From Sphingopyxis sp. (GTDB lineage Bacteria > Pseudomonadota > Alphaproteobacteria > Sphingomonadales > Sphingomonadaceae): a DNA stretch of 16,362 bases. Positions within the stretch are counted from its first letter, which is position 1. Each line of letters starts with the position of its first letter. A program made the position numbers and the translations under genes. The notes beneath the pieces were generated by a model. It saw only the letters and a program-made list of their open reading frames with translations. It had not been told where the DNA came from and did no database searches. The stretch lies in NCBI GenBank assembly GCA_012035435.1, contig JAAUPH010000017.1, positions 1-16,362 on the forward strand, read 5' to 3'. This document shows positions 1 to 5,777 of this stretch, one piece after another.

Positions 1-107
1 CACCTAACCCACGGCTTGCCGTGGCACGGTGAAGGGATAGTCCAGACTCCAAACGCACGCTCCCAATTCGAGGGTGGCGGGCGGCGGCGAAAGCCGTAGC
101 GGGTAAG
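1..107 (+). ncRNA. Group I self-splicing intron (3' part), in tRNA-Leu(UAA)
   Basis: The window opens inside a group I intron. The stretch CACCTAA ... GGTGAAGGGATAGTCCAG (positions 1-46) matches, from memory, the P3/P8/P7 core at the 3' end of bacterial tRNA introns such as the Azoarcus tRNA-Ile ribozyme. A P8-like hairpin is visible (CCACGG, loop CTTG, CCGTGG, 10-25). Downstream, P9-type elements include a GAAA tetraloop closed by CGGC/GCCG (about 85-96). The terminal omega-G is placed at 107, because the following bases AAAATCCGT are exactly anticodon positions 35-36, the rest of the loop and the stem of a tRNA-Leu(UAA). Insertion is therefore between U34 and A35, the site known for cyanobacterial tRNA-Leu introns. 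No homing endonuclease ORF is present in the visible part. The 5' half lies outside the window. Confidence 0.85.
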
Positions 108-158
108 AAAATCCGTCGGGCATTGCCCTTGGGGGTTCAAGTCCCCCCGTCCGCACCA
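108..158 (+). tRNA. tRNA-Leu(UAA), 3' exon only
   Basis: This is the 3' half of a tRNA cut by the window edge and by the intron. It reads AAAA (A35, A36 and the last two loop bases), anticodon-stem strand TCCGT (112-116), a class II variable arm with stem GGGC/GCCC and loop ATT (118-128), T stem GGGGG/CCCCC around loop TTCAAGT (131-147), acceptor strand CGTCCGC (148-154), discriminator A155 and encoded CCA (156-158). The long variable arm and A73 fit leucine. The anticodon UAA is inferred from the intron position and the loop sequence, because U34 is in the missing 5' exon. This 3' end is a classic target for tyrosine integrases, which fits the accessory content immediately downstream. Confidence 0.9.
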
Positions 159-178
159 TTCCTTGAGGGAGAACCGCT

Positions 179-400
179 ATGCGGGGCTATCGCTATCAAA
201 CGCGGCGCGGGCCGGTCTATATCGTTCCGCGAGGCGACCGCTGGCACATCGTCTATAACGATGAAGCCCTCGGCTCTTACCATTCGCCAAGGTCCGCAGC
301 CGACGATGCGTCTGGCGGACATACTTTCTCACCTTCCAATGGAGTCGATCTTGGCGACCTCAATATTCCCGATGACATCGGGGAGTGGGAGACAATCTAG
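179..400 (+). CDS. Small conserved-looking protein, 73 aa, function unknown
   Basis: This gene starts 20 bp after the tRNA with a good ribosome binding site (GAGGGAG, 169-175, four bases before the ATG). The protein has a basic N-terminus (MRGYRYQTRRGP), then alternating hydrophobic and aromatic residues suggesting two or three beta strands (VYIVPRGDRWHIVYND). A glycine-rich middle with YHSPRSAADDASGGHTF follows, and the tail is acidic (IPDDIGEWE). No signal peptide, membrane segment or cysteine is visible. The pattern GSYHSP..AADD..GGHTF.PSNG looks like a small family seen in alphaproteobacteria, but I cannot attach a function. Overlapping ORFs in other frames lack a ribosome site and have low-complexity content. 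It may belong to the core chromosome beside the tRNA or be the first cargo gene; the sequence does not decide. Confidence 0.7.
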   Translation: MRGYRYQTRRGPVYIVPRGDRWHIVYNDEALGSYHSPRSAADDASGGHTFSPSNGVDLGDLNIPDDIGEWETI

Positions 401-403
401 CAA

Positions 404-419
404 AATGCGGCACCGCATT
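404..419. terminator. Hairpin just after the small gene
   Basis: AATGCG (404-409), loop GCAC, CGCATT (414-419) forms a perfect hairpin starting three bases after the stop codon at 398-400. No T tract follows, so it is at best a weak terminator or an mRNA 3'-end stabiliser. Confidence 0.35.
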
Positions 420-467
420 GGCCAACTTTGCAAAGGCCGTATCGAACGAGCAGGCCGTTGACGAGCA

Positions 468-485
468 GCACTCCGGACGGAGTGC
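468..485 (+). terminator. Possible terminator hairpin before the HEPN-HTH gene
   Basis: GCACTCC (468-474), loop GGAC, GGAGTGC (479-485) is a perfect 7-bp stem with a 4-base loop. The bases that follow (CGTCATTGCCTCTT) are only moderately T-rich. It probably separates the tRNA-proximal transcript from the gene starting at 563. The rest of 401-562 holds no convincing gene. Confidence 0.4.
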
Positions 486-562
486 CGTCATTGCCTCTTA
501 AAGAAACCACTGGCATTCGACGACATGAAGCCGCAATTTGCATAATTCGATCATGAGAATCT

Positions 563-1432
563 ATGCGAGCAAAGCCCAACTATCTTGACCCGCTGCGCGG
601 CCCATTGCCCGCACTGGAACGAGCAATCCACAAATACCGCACGCTCCTAATGGTGCTGGTCATCTATCATGCTGAAGAGCTCAAACACGAGATTGTTGAG
701 GATGTCCTGGCGCGGCAGTCCTTTAAAACAGGCCATCGCCAGACGAAGAAAATGAAGTGGCCGCAGGCGCTCGAAGCACTTCAAGCCGAAGAAATCATAT
801 CTGCCGCCGAGCGCGAGGAAATTGCCGAGCTAATCTCGTTTCGAAATGACATTGCCCATGAGATTCATAAGCTCTTTGCCGATCTCAGCGGTGATAAATT
901 CGTTCGAGATATCGGTAGATTCCAACCTCGTAAAACCCCGTTCGATTACGAAGCCGCAAACCGCCTTCGCGATCTTCGTGCGCTAATCAAGGAGCGCCAA
1001 CAAGCTAAACACTGGACGGGTGTGATGAACTTTCGCTCGATGATGTTTGAAAGCGCAGACCATATCTATCGTGACGAGCTGAAGCGCCTTGATAAGAAAA
1101 TTCGCAGACTAATGAAAGTCCGGCGTGCCAACCTTCAGGCGCTCAACAAGGAGTTTCAATTAGGCGAGCATTGGCATGGATTCTACATGCCGTTCAGCCC
1201 GCACAACCAGTATGAAAATGGCCGACTGACCGCTCGCGGGGTCGAAATTTGTTATCGACTGTTCGATGAAGGCAAATCGCCAATGGCCGTTGCGCACCTT
1301 ATGCGGGTGACGCTGAACTCGATTAAAAAGAGGCACCAGCAATGGAGGGGCTTTGGCGGACCCAAGCGCGAGCCGGTCGATTTTGAAGCGCTGCCAATCC
1401 GGAAGTTCTACAGGCGGTATGATGACAACTAG
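563..1432 (+). CDS. HEPN-like protein with C-terminal helix-turn-helix, 289 aa
   Basis: The N-terminal half is helical and contains SFRNDIAHEIH, with R94-N-D-I-A-H99 matching the Rx4H signature of HEPN-type ribonucleases found in toxins and antiphage proteins. A basic helical linker, rich in Lys and Arg, spans residues about 135-195. The C-terminal part, about 222-262 (LTARGVEICYRLFDEGKSP..VAHLM....IKKRHQQW), has the spacing of a homeodomain-type helix-turn-helix. A plausible reading is an RNA-cleaving or RNA-binding domain joined to a DNA-binding domain, so it might regulate its own promoter. The HEPN assignment is inference from one motif; a non-catalytic HEPN-like fold is possible. It stands alone, with no strong ribosome binding site before the ATG (only TGAGAA). 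No signal peptide or membrane segment is seen, so it is probably cytoplasmic. Confidence 0.7.
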   Translation: MRAKPNYLDPLRGPLPALERAIHKYRTLLMVLVIYHAEELKHEIVEDVLARQSFKTGHRQTKKMKWPQALEALQAEEIISAAEREEIAELISFRNDIAHEIHKLFADLSGDKFVRDIGRFQPRKTPFDYEAANRLRDLRALIKERQQAKHWTGVMNFRSMMFESADHIYRDELKRLDKKIRRLMKVRRANLQALNKEFQLGEHWHGFYMPFSPHNQYENGRLTARGVEICYRLFDEGKSPMAVAHLMRVTLNSIKKRHQQWRGFGGPKREPVDFEALPIRKFYRRYDDN

Positions 1433-1499
1433 GCCTGTCGCCACCAACCGCTAGCGACAAGCGACGCGAACGGCATCGCTTTGCAGCAATCGACTCTAA

Positions 1500-1530
1500 T
1501 TGCTTATATTTAAGCCATAAATGATATTAT
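1500..1530 (+). promoter_or_regulatory. Candidate promoter of hipBA
   Basis: A -35-like TTGCTT (1500-1505) and a good -10 TATTAT (1525-1530) are separated by 19 bp, longer than the ideal. Transcription would start near 1537, inside the second palindrome, which suits autorepression. An alternative -35, TTGACA (1552-1557), has no convincing -10 at 16-18 bp. Confidence 0.4.
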
Positions 1531-1545
1531 GACTTACATGTAAGC
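1502..1545. promoter_or_regulatory. Paired palindromic operators upstream of hipB
   Basis: Two similar palindromes, GCTTATATTTAAGC (1502-1515) and ACTTACATGTAAGC (1532-1545), share the pattern CTTA-N4-TAAGC. Their centres are 30 bp apart, close to three helical turns, so dimers on both would face the same side of the DNA. The second contains the perfect palindrome CTTACATGTAAG. They overlap the candidate promoter and lie about 60 bp upstream of the hipB start. HipB-type antitoxins are known to autorepress through such repeated operators; binding here is inferred. Confidence 0.6.
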
Positions 1546-1605
1546 CATTTCTTGACATTCGCGCTATTCCAAGGCATCATCGCAAGGATAACGAAAGGCA
1601 TCCTT

Positions 1606-1956
1606 GTGGCAACAAACCGCAGCAAATCCGTTCCCCGTTCTTATTCCCGCTACTGCAAGGAAGCCGTCGCTGTGCTCGGCCAGCTCATTCGCATCCACCG
1701 GATCGAGCGTAAACTTGGCATTGAGGAACTGGCGACGCGCGCGGGTGTGTCGCGCGACATGATGCGCCGTATCGAGCAAGGCGACCCGCGCTGCGGCATC
1801 GGCTTGGTGTTCGAGGCTGCCGCCATCGTTGGCGTCCCGCTCTTTGAAAGCGACCGAAGCCGCCTCACCACGCTTCTCGTCGAACAGGAAGACAAACTCC
1901 GTCTGCTTCCGAAAGCCATCCATAAGCCACGCACCGAGGTGAAAGATGACTTCTGA
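1606..1956 (+). CDS. hipB: HipB-like antitoxin, XRE-family regulator, 116 aa
   Basis: This is a small XRE-type DNA-binding protein that would neutralise the HipA kinase encoded next to it and repress the operon. The helix-turn-helix is at about residues 38-60 (GIEELATRAGVSRDMMRRIEQGDP), preceded by a helix LGQLIRIHRIERK. The C-terminus is polar and charged (KPRTEVKDDF), as in antitoxin tails that contact the toxin. I chose GTG at 1606 because AAAGG (1594-1598) lies seven bases upstream. A longer TTG-initiated reading from 1552 would put the start on top of a -35-like box and add 18 unlike residues. The last 11 bases overlap the start of hipA, so the two are translationally coupled. Being the first gene of the pair is the usual hipBA order. 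Confidence 0.85.
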   Translation: MATNRSKSVPRSYSRYCKEAVAVLGQLIRIHRIERKLGIEELATRAGVSRDMMRRIEQGDPRCGIGLVFEAAAIVGVPLFESDRSRLTTLLVEQEDKLRLLPKAIHKPRTEVKDDF

Positions 1957-3232
1957 AAATCGTACCGACGAGGCCTTCGTCTGGATCTGGCTACCCGACG
2001 CAACCCAGCCCGTTGTCGCCGGACGCTTGGCGCGCGCGCGCGACGGTAGGCTGACCTTCAATTACGGCCAAAGCTATCTGGCGCGCGCCGACGCCATCGC
2101 CATTTACGACTCCGAATTGCCGCTGCGCGCCGGAGCCATCGAAACCAACAACAAGATGCTGCTACCCAGCAGCATCCGCGATGGTTCACCCGACGCATGG
2201 GGACGGCGCGTCATTATCAATCGCGTGACCGGCCTCAAAGGCGACGAAGCTGCGCAAACCGATCTGGACGAGCTGACCTATTTGCTGGAATCCGGCTCGG
2301 ACCGTATCGGTATGCTCGACTTCCAGCGCTCAGCCACCGACTATGTGCCGCGCCAGCGCAAGAACGCCACGCTTGCCGAACTTATGGAGTCCGCCGAGCG
2401 AGTCGAAAAAGGCGTGCAACTCACGCCCGAACTCGATCAGGCATTGCAACATGGCTCGTCGCTTGGCGGCGCGCGGCCCAAGGCGCTGATCGACGACGGC
2501 GACAAGAAATACATAGCCAAATTCTCGGCGACGAACGACCTCTACAATGTCGTGAAGGCCGAATTTGTAGCTATGCGACTTGCAGAGCGCGTCGGCCTTG
2601 CCGTCGCACCGGTCAAGCTCACCCGCGCGCTCGGGAAAGACGTATTGCTGATCGAGCGTTTCGACCGTGCAGCCAGTGGCGGAAACTGGACGCGCCGTGG
2701 CATCGTCTCGGCACTGACGCTGCTCGACCTCGACGAAACCGAAGCGCGCTACGCAAGCTATGAGGAGCTGGCGACCATCATCCGCCACCGCTTCGATGAA
2801 CCTGTGGACACGCTTACCGAACTGTTTGCGCGCATCGTATTCAACATATTGTGTGGCAATACCGATGACCATGCGCGCAACCATGCTGCATTTTGGGATG
2901 GCCAATCGCTTCGGCTAACTCCCGCCTATGATCTATGCCCGCAGGGCCGGACCGGCGGAGAGGCGACGCAAGCCATGCTCATCCTCGGCAACCGCCGCAT
3001 GAGCCAATTGTCGCTATGCCTCGAAGCCGCGCCGGTCTTTCTGCTTGATGATGCGCGCACGCGCACCTTAATCGCGCAACAGATCGCGCGCATTAAAGAC
3101 GATTGGGCGGCGGTCTGCGACGAAGCAGCGCTTGGCGAGGCGGAGCGCGCCTTTTTGTGGCGTCGGCAATTCCTCAATCCATTCGCGTTTCAGGGTTTGC
3201 CCGATGATTTTGAAGCGGGCAACGGCGCTTAG
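1946..3232 (+). CDS. hipA: HipA-like serine/threonine kinase toxin, 428 aa
   Basis: HipA family toxins are phosphatidylinositol-kinase-fold Ser/Thr kinases; the E. coli member phosphorylates glutamyl-tRNA synthetase and causes growth arrest. The HipA N-terminal domain spans about residues 10-95 (VAGRLAR...LTFNYGQSYL...DSELPL...PSSIRDGSPDAWGRR). The glycine/serine loop GSSLGGARPK (170-179) corresponds to the flexible nucleotide-binding loop. K192 in YIAKF is the ATP-binding lysine. The catalytic segment GNTDDHARNH (304-313) gives D307 and N312 by alignment to E. coli D309 and N314, and AYD with D329 is the metal-binding aspartate. All key residues are present and the length is normal for the family (about 430-440), so it looks active. 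It is coupled to hipB by an 11-bp overlap. Target specificity cannot be read here. Confidence 0.95.
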   Translation: MTSENRTDEAFVWIWLPDATQPVVAGRLARARDGRLTFNYGQSYLARADAIAIYDSELPLRAGAIETNNKMLLPSSIRDGSPDAWGRRVIINRVTGLKGDEAAQTDLDELTYLLESGSDRIGMLDFQRSATDYVPRQRKNATLAELMESAERVEKGVQLTPELDQALQHGSSLGGARPKALIDDGDKKYIAKFSATNDLYNVVKAEFVAMRLAERVGLAVAPVKLTRALGKDVLLIERFDRAASGGNWTRRGIVSALTLLDLDETEARYASYEELATIIRHRFDEPVDTLTELFARIVFNILCGNTDDHARNHAAFWDGQSLRLTPAYDLCPQGRTGGEATQAMLILGNRRMSQLSLCLEAAPVFLLDDARTRTLIAQQIARIKDDWAAVCDEAALGEAERAFLWRRQFLNPFAFQGLPDDFEAGNGA

Positions 3233-3276
3233 CCACGCCGTCGCTAACCGTTCGCAATCACAAAAAAAGGACCGGC

Positions 3277-4197
3277 ATGAATTACAAATGGGCGTCGTGC
3301 AGTTTGGCCGGACACATGCTGCCTGGCTATGACGAGCACCAAATTGCAGAAGATCCCAGCGCGCGTCCGAAACTCGCCGACGATGTGTTTTGCTATCCGC
3401 AACCCGAAACCTGGCGCACACGCATCTGGGAAATGCTGGCCGACCACATCACTGACGACGTGAAAGCCGAGTTTGTGCGCAATCCGCCCGAATATGTCGT
3501 TTCGGACGACCTTAGCTGGCTGGACGACATCATTTTTGCCGTAACGCACCGGACGTGCGACATTAAGGAAGTGATGGGAGAAAGGCTCGGTCGGGAATAT
3601 CGTGCCCTTCGGGCAGGCCATGCCACAAGGACGAACGACCTGGCTCCGTTCTATACGCAAGGCTTGAAGTGCCTTCGCGCCGAGGAAATCGAGGATCGGG
3701 CGCGCACCATTTTTCTCAATGGACGCTATGAAAGCGCCAACGAGGAACGGCTCCAGCGCGCAATCAACGACATCGACGCCCGTAAGAAATCCGGCGGACG
3801 CGAAGGCCGCCTCTATTTCGCCGCCGAGGAAAGCAGTCTCTTCACCCGCATTGGCGGTTCCGGCCACTATCTGATCTACGGAAGCGAATATCTCTACTGT
3901 CTCGGAATCCGCGCAACCAGCACTTGGGAAGCCAAGCGCGCGCTAAAGGAGATTGGTCGGCCGACAATGCTGGTGTGCGACATTCCTATGAGGCTCCTGT
4001 CGCCATACACGCTCAGAGAGTTCGGCGGCATGATGATTGAATTCCTGTTCTGCGAGTTGGTCGATGGGCTGGATTGCTACCCGCTTAGCCCCGGCTCGGG
4101 GTCGGCCCTAAGCTTGACGGTCGATCTTCCGCCCAAACATATTATCGGCCACTATCATCCGGCGTCGATCTACGACCCCCTTTGGGCCAGCGGCTAA
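3277..4197 (+). CDS. Uncharacterised 306-aa protein with a GHYLIYGSEY motif
   Basis: I do not recognise this gene with certainty. It has a good ribosome binding site (AAAGGA, five bases before the ATG) and starts 44 bp after hipA on the same strand, so it may be read through from hipBA. The first 110 residues contain many charged residues and several tryptophans. A helical middle (FYTQGLKCLRAEEIEDRARTIF) starts at about 126. A conserved-looking core at 175-210 reads GRLYFAAEESSLFT...GHYLIYGSEYLYCLG, followed by a strand PTMLVCDIP (229-237). Strand-rich cores with H-Y-E spacing occur in ADP-ribosyltransferase folds, but this is only a suggestion. No signal peptide or membrane segment is visible. 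Its 3' end lies close to the oppositely directed gene ending at 4237. The island setting suggests a toxin, effector or defence accessory. Confidence 0.75.
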   Translation: MNYKWASCSLAGHMLPGYDEHQIAEDPSARPKLADDVFCYPQPETWRTRIWEMLADHITDDVKAEFVRNPPEYVVSDDLSWLDDIIFAVTHRTCDIKEVMGERLGREYRALRAGHATRTNDLAPFYTQGLKCLRAEEIEDRARTIFLNGRYESANEERLQRAINDIDARKKSGGREGRLYFAAEESSLFTRIGGSGHYLIYGSEYLYCLGIRATSTWEAKRALKEIGRPTMLVCDIPMRLLSPYTLREFGGMMIEFLFCELVDGLDCYPLSPGSGSALSLTVDLPPKHIIGHYHPASIYDPLWASG

Positions 4198-4236
4198 CTA
4201 GGGATGAGCGACGATGCCTGGCATCGCTGCATTTTC

Positions 4237-4719
4237 CTACCCGATTTCAGCCCAGGCAATCTTGATCTTGCCGCCCTTTGGCGCGGGAAGGTTTTTGCGT
4301 TCTATCATCCTGCCCGCGATCTCGAAATCCGCATTGATCTTGACGACGAACAGTTTCGAGAAATTTCCGCTCGCTTTGACCTCCACGACGTCCCGATTTT
4401 TGAAAGGTGTGATGGTCTTGACCTCGATAAAGTCGCGGCCCATCCGGCCATCTGACCCTTGCGTGTAATTCCGGTGGAGGGTGACGCCGTGGGTAATCGC
4501 CGCGAACAGCTCGCCGATGTCCCCATAAACCTGCAAATGGCTGCCGGTCACATCGTGATAATGCTCGGCAATGCTCAAAAGGTTTTCAAACACCGGTATC
4601 AGCGCACGGTTGGCATTGGGGTATTTTGCTCCCCATTCCTTATATTCGAGCTGGCGATTGATATCGTCCCAGCTCACCCATTCGCCATCGTCCCAAATAG
4701 CGTTATCCGGACCTAACAC
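4237..4719 (-). CDS. PD-(D/E)xK nuclease-like protein, 160 aa
   Basis: The protein contains GDIGELFAA (66-74) followed by MGRDFIEVKTITPF (93-106). This gives an acidic residue E70 in a helix, then D96 and E99-x-K101, the usual active-site layout of PD-(D/E)xK restriction-endonuclease-like folds. The following strands (VVEVKAS, KLFVVKINAD) fit the beta core. At 160 residues it is a single minimal nuclease domain; it resembles the small restriction-endonuclease-like domains annotated as DUF6998, although I cannot confirm that family. The start is GTG at 4719-4717 with a GGGGG Shine-Dalgarno six bases upstream; no in-frame ATG precedes the conserved core. It is the last gene of a leftward cassette, 70 bp behind the HEPN-like gene. 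Likely role: a DNA-cleaving effector or a restriction-like partner. Confidence 0.75.
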   Translation of the reverse strand: MLGPDNAIWDDGEWVSWDDINRQLEYKEWGAKYPNANRALIPVFENLLSIAEHYHDVTGSHLQVYGDIGELFAAITHGVTLHRNYTQGSDGRMGRDFIEVKTITPFKNRDVVEVKASGNFSKLFVVKINADFEIAGRMIERKNLPAPKGGKIKIAWAEIG

Positions 4720-4720
4720 C

Positions 4721-4759
4721 TGCCACCCCCTTGCCGATGCCTTGTGGAGGCAAGTGGCA
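4721..4759 (-). promoter_or_regulatory. Stem-loop that places the Shine-Dalgarno of the nuclease-like gene in a bulge
   Basis: In the leftward mRNA, TGCCAC plus TTGCC (4759-4749) pairs with GGCAA and GTGGCA (4735-4731 and 4726-4721). This makes an 11-bp stem with a 13-base loop and a single GGGG bulge (4730-4727). The bulge is the Shine-Dalgarno, and the stem ends one base before the GTG start codon. Control of translation is inferred; a role as intercistronic stabiliser is the alternative. No U tract follows, so a terminator is unlikely. Confidence 0.45.
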
Positions 4760-4789
4760 ACGCGCCGACTCTACCAAGAAAGTATTGCC

Positions 4790-5287
4790 TCAAAAGATGC
4801 TGCGCCCGCCGCACTGTTCCAACAGGAAACCTGCGTGAAACAATAGGCACCAGCCGATCTCTTCCAAAACACCTTCGATTCCGCCATAATATTCCTTCGC
4901 TTGTGCTTCGGAATATTGGCCAACTGAATCGGAAAAATCGACGCCGCAATTCTCCAAATCGCGCGCCAGCTTCAACGCATCGGCAAGCGTGATGCTGTGT
5001 CCGAAAATATGCGCGATATCGTTCCTGAAATCGTTGAACAGGTCAAAGGCGTCCTTGTCGCCTGCCTCGATGGCGTGGGCATCGACGAGCCATTTGGTCT
5101 TGGCAGGAAAGTTCAGCTTGTAAACCTTATCGTCGCTGGACGACTGCCGGATCATTTCGATCAGCATTGCCTCCAGCGCCAGATGGGTTTTCAAGATCAC
5201 GGCGATAACATGAGGGTCATCGCCGATGATTTCCGAGCTTATGATATCGTCAAGCTCGACTTCACGGCTGGGCTTCCTCGTCGGCAT
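4790..5287 (-). CDS. HEPN-like protein with RNDIAH motif, 165 aa
   Basis: This is a short, almost wholly helical protein. The centre reads FNDFRNDIAHIFGH, with R88-N-D-I-A-H93 matching the HEPN Rx4H signature and a further H97 four residues on. HEPN proteins of this size act as RNase toxins or as RNA-binding partners in toxin-antitoxin and antiphage systems. Flanking helices HVIAVILKTHLALEAMLIEMI (26-46) and SEAQAKEYYGGIEGVLEEIGW (126-146) suit the four-helix HEPN fold. I start it at the ATG 5287-5285 because the upstream gene's TAA ends two bases before it (TAATATG), indicating translational coupling. A longer in-frame reading to 5485 would run antisense-like, Arg-rich sequence through the upstream gene. 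Catalytic activity is inferred from the motif only. Confidence 0.75.
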   Translation of the reverse strand: MPTRKPSREVELDDIISSEIIGDDPHVIAVILKTHLALEAMLIEMIRQSSSDDKVYKLNFPAKTKWLVDAHAIEAGDKDAFDLFNDFRNDIAHIFGHSITLADALKLARDLENCGVDFSDSVGQYSEAQAKEYYGGIEGVLEEIGWCLLFHAGFLLEQCGGRSIF

Positions 5288-5288
5288 A

Positions 5289-5507
5289 TTATTGCGGCTG
5301 TTGTGGCGCGCGCTGGACCGATGGCGATTCCGCTCCACACTTTTCGCATTCCAGCATCTCGGCTTTTGGACCGGTGACGTAAACCTTGCCCTTGAAGCCT
5401 TCGAGCGAACACCCCCAGCGATTCCAGTCATCGGACCACATATCGGCGCTGCCAACGGCCCCGCAGCTTGTGCAGGTGATTTCATAATGATCCCATTCGC
5501 GGCTCAT
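5289..5507 (-). CDS. Small zinc-ribbon protein, 72 aa
   Basis: First gene of a leftward cassette. Two CxxCG knuckles, CTSCG near the N-terminus (residues 12-16) and CEKCG near the C-terminus, frame a tryptophan-rich middle (SADMWSDDWNRWGC) and a strand GKVYVTG. Four cysteines in two pairs are the mark of a zinc ribbon, a fold used for nucleic-acid or protein binding. It stops at TAA one base before the ATG of the HEPN-like gene, so the two are coupled and possibly form a toxin-antitoxin-like or sensor-effector pair. There is no clear Shine-Dalgarno upstream of its ATG; a candidate -10 sits only six bases before the start (see promoter entry). Function is otherwise unknown. Confidence 0.75.
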   Translation of the reverse strand: MSREWDHYEITCTSCGAVGSADMWSDDWNRWGCSLEGFKGKVYVTGPKAEMLECEKCGAESPSVQRAPQQPQ

Positions 5508-5513
5508 GCGTCC

Positions 5514-5541
5514 AGCATAGTTCCGGCCAAATAGACGGCAA
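5514..5541 (-). promoter_or_regulatory. Candidate promoter giving a nearly leaderless zinc-ribbon mRNA
   Basis: On the minus strand, TTGCCG (5541-5536), a 16-bp spacer, and TATGCT (5519-5514) resemble -35 and -10 boxes. The -10 ends six bases before the ATG at 5507, so transcription would start at or next to the start codon. The lack of a Shine-Dalgarno there agrees with a leaderless message. Confidence 0.35.
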
Positions 5542-5777
5542 GAGGAAACGCGCGACCCGATACCTACTGATTGATCAAGCGCCGAATTCGACGACGCCAG
5601 CGAATAGCTGCGCTATGCCTGCGTAGCGCACTGTGGACACGCACAAATCGGATGCAGCCGATAAGCGAATTAAATGCTTTAGGATAATGGCGGTCTCTTT
5701 CGCCCTTCGCGCTGCACGGAAGGCGCGGCGGCCACGCAAGTCACCCCAGTTTGGCAGGAAAGGTGCTGCTACGATAG
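5542..5777. other. Intergenic stretch with no supported gene
   Basis: Between the zinc-ribbon promoter and the end of the LA2681-like gene I see no gene I can support. Two overlapping ORFs on opposite strands (5575-5808 minus, 5633-5902 plus) have Arg/Ala-rich, low-complexity translations and no ribosome site. Confidence 0.5.

Noticed and set aside
1..60. RNase P RNA or tmRNA as the identity of the first bases
   Set aside because: ATAGTCCAGACTCC recalls RNase P RNA and the CCA end recalls tmRNA. However, the exact tRNA-Leu 3' exon with class II variable arm and the omega-G junction fit a group I intron better.
396..412. Transmembrane segment in the solenoid protein (these coordinates are residue numbers within that protein)
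   Set aside because: The hydrophobic run WFFFHPITAASLIICIL contains His and Pro and sits in the middle of a helical repeat region, so a buried helix is more likely.
1552..1605. TTG-initiated N-terminal extension of hipB
   Set aside because: It has no ribosome site, overlaps the promoter/operator zone and adds unlike residues, whereas GTG 1606 has AAAGG at proper spacing.
4204..4455. Plus-strand 83-aa ORF
   Set aside because: It is antisense to the PD-(D/E)xK gene, which has a recognisable active-site motif. The plus reading has no motif or strong ribosome site.
5288..5485. 66-residue N-terminal extension of the HEPN-like gene
   Set aside because: It runs through the zinc-ribbon gene in another frame with Arg/Ser-rich content. 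The ATG at 5287 directly follows the zinc-ribbon stop.
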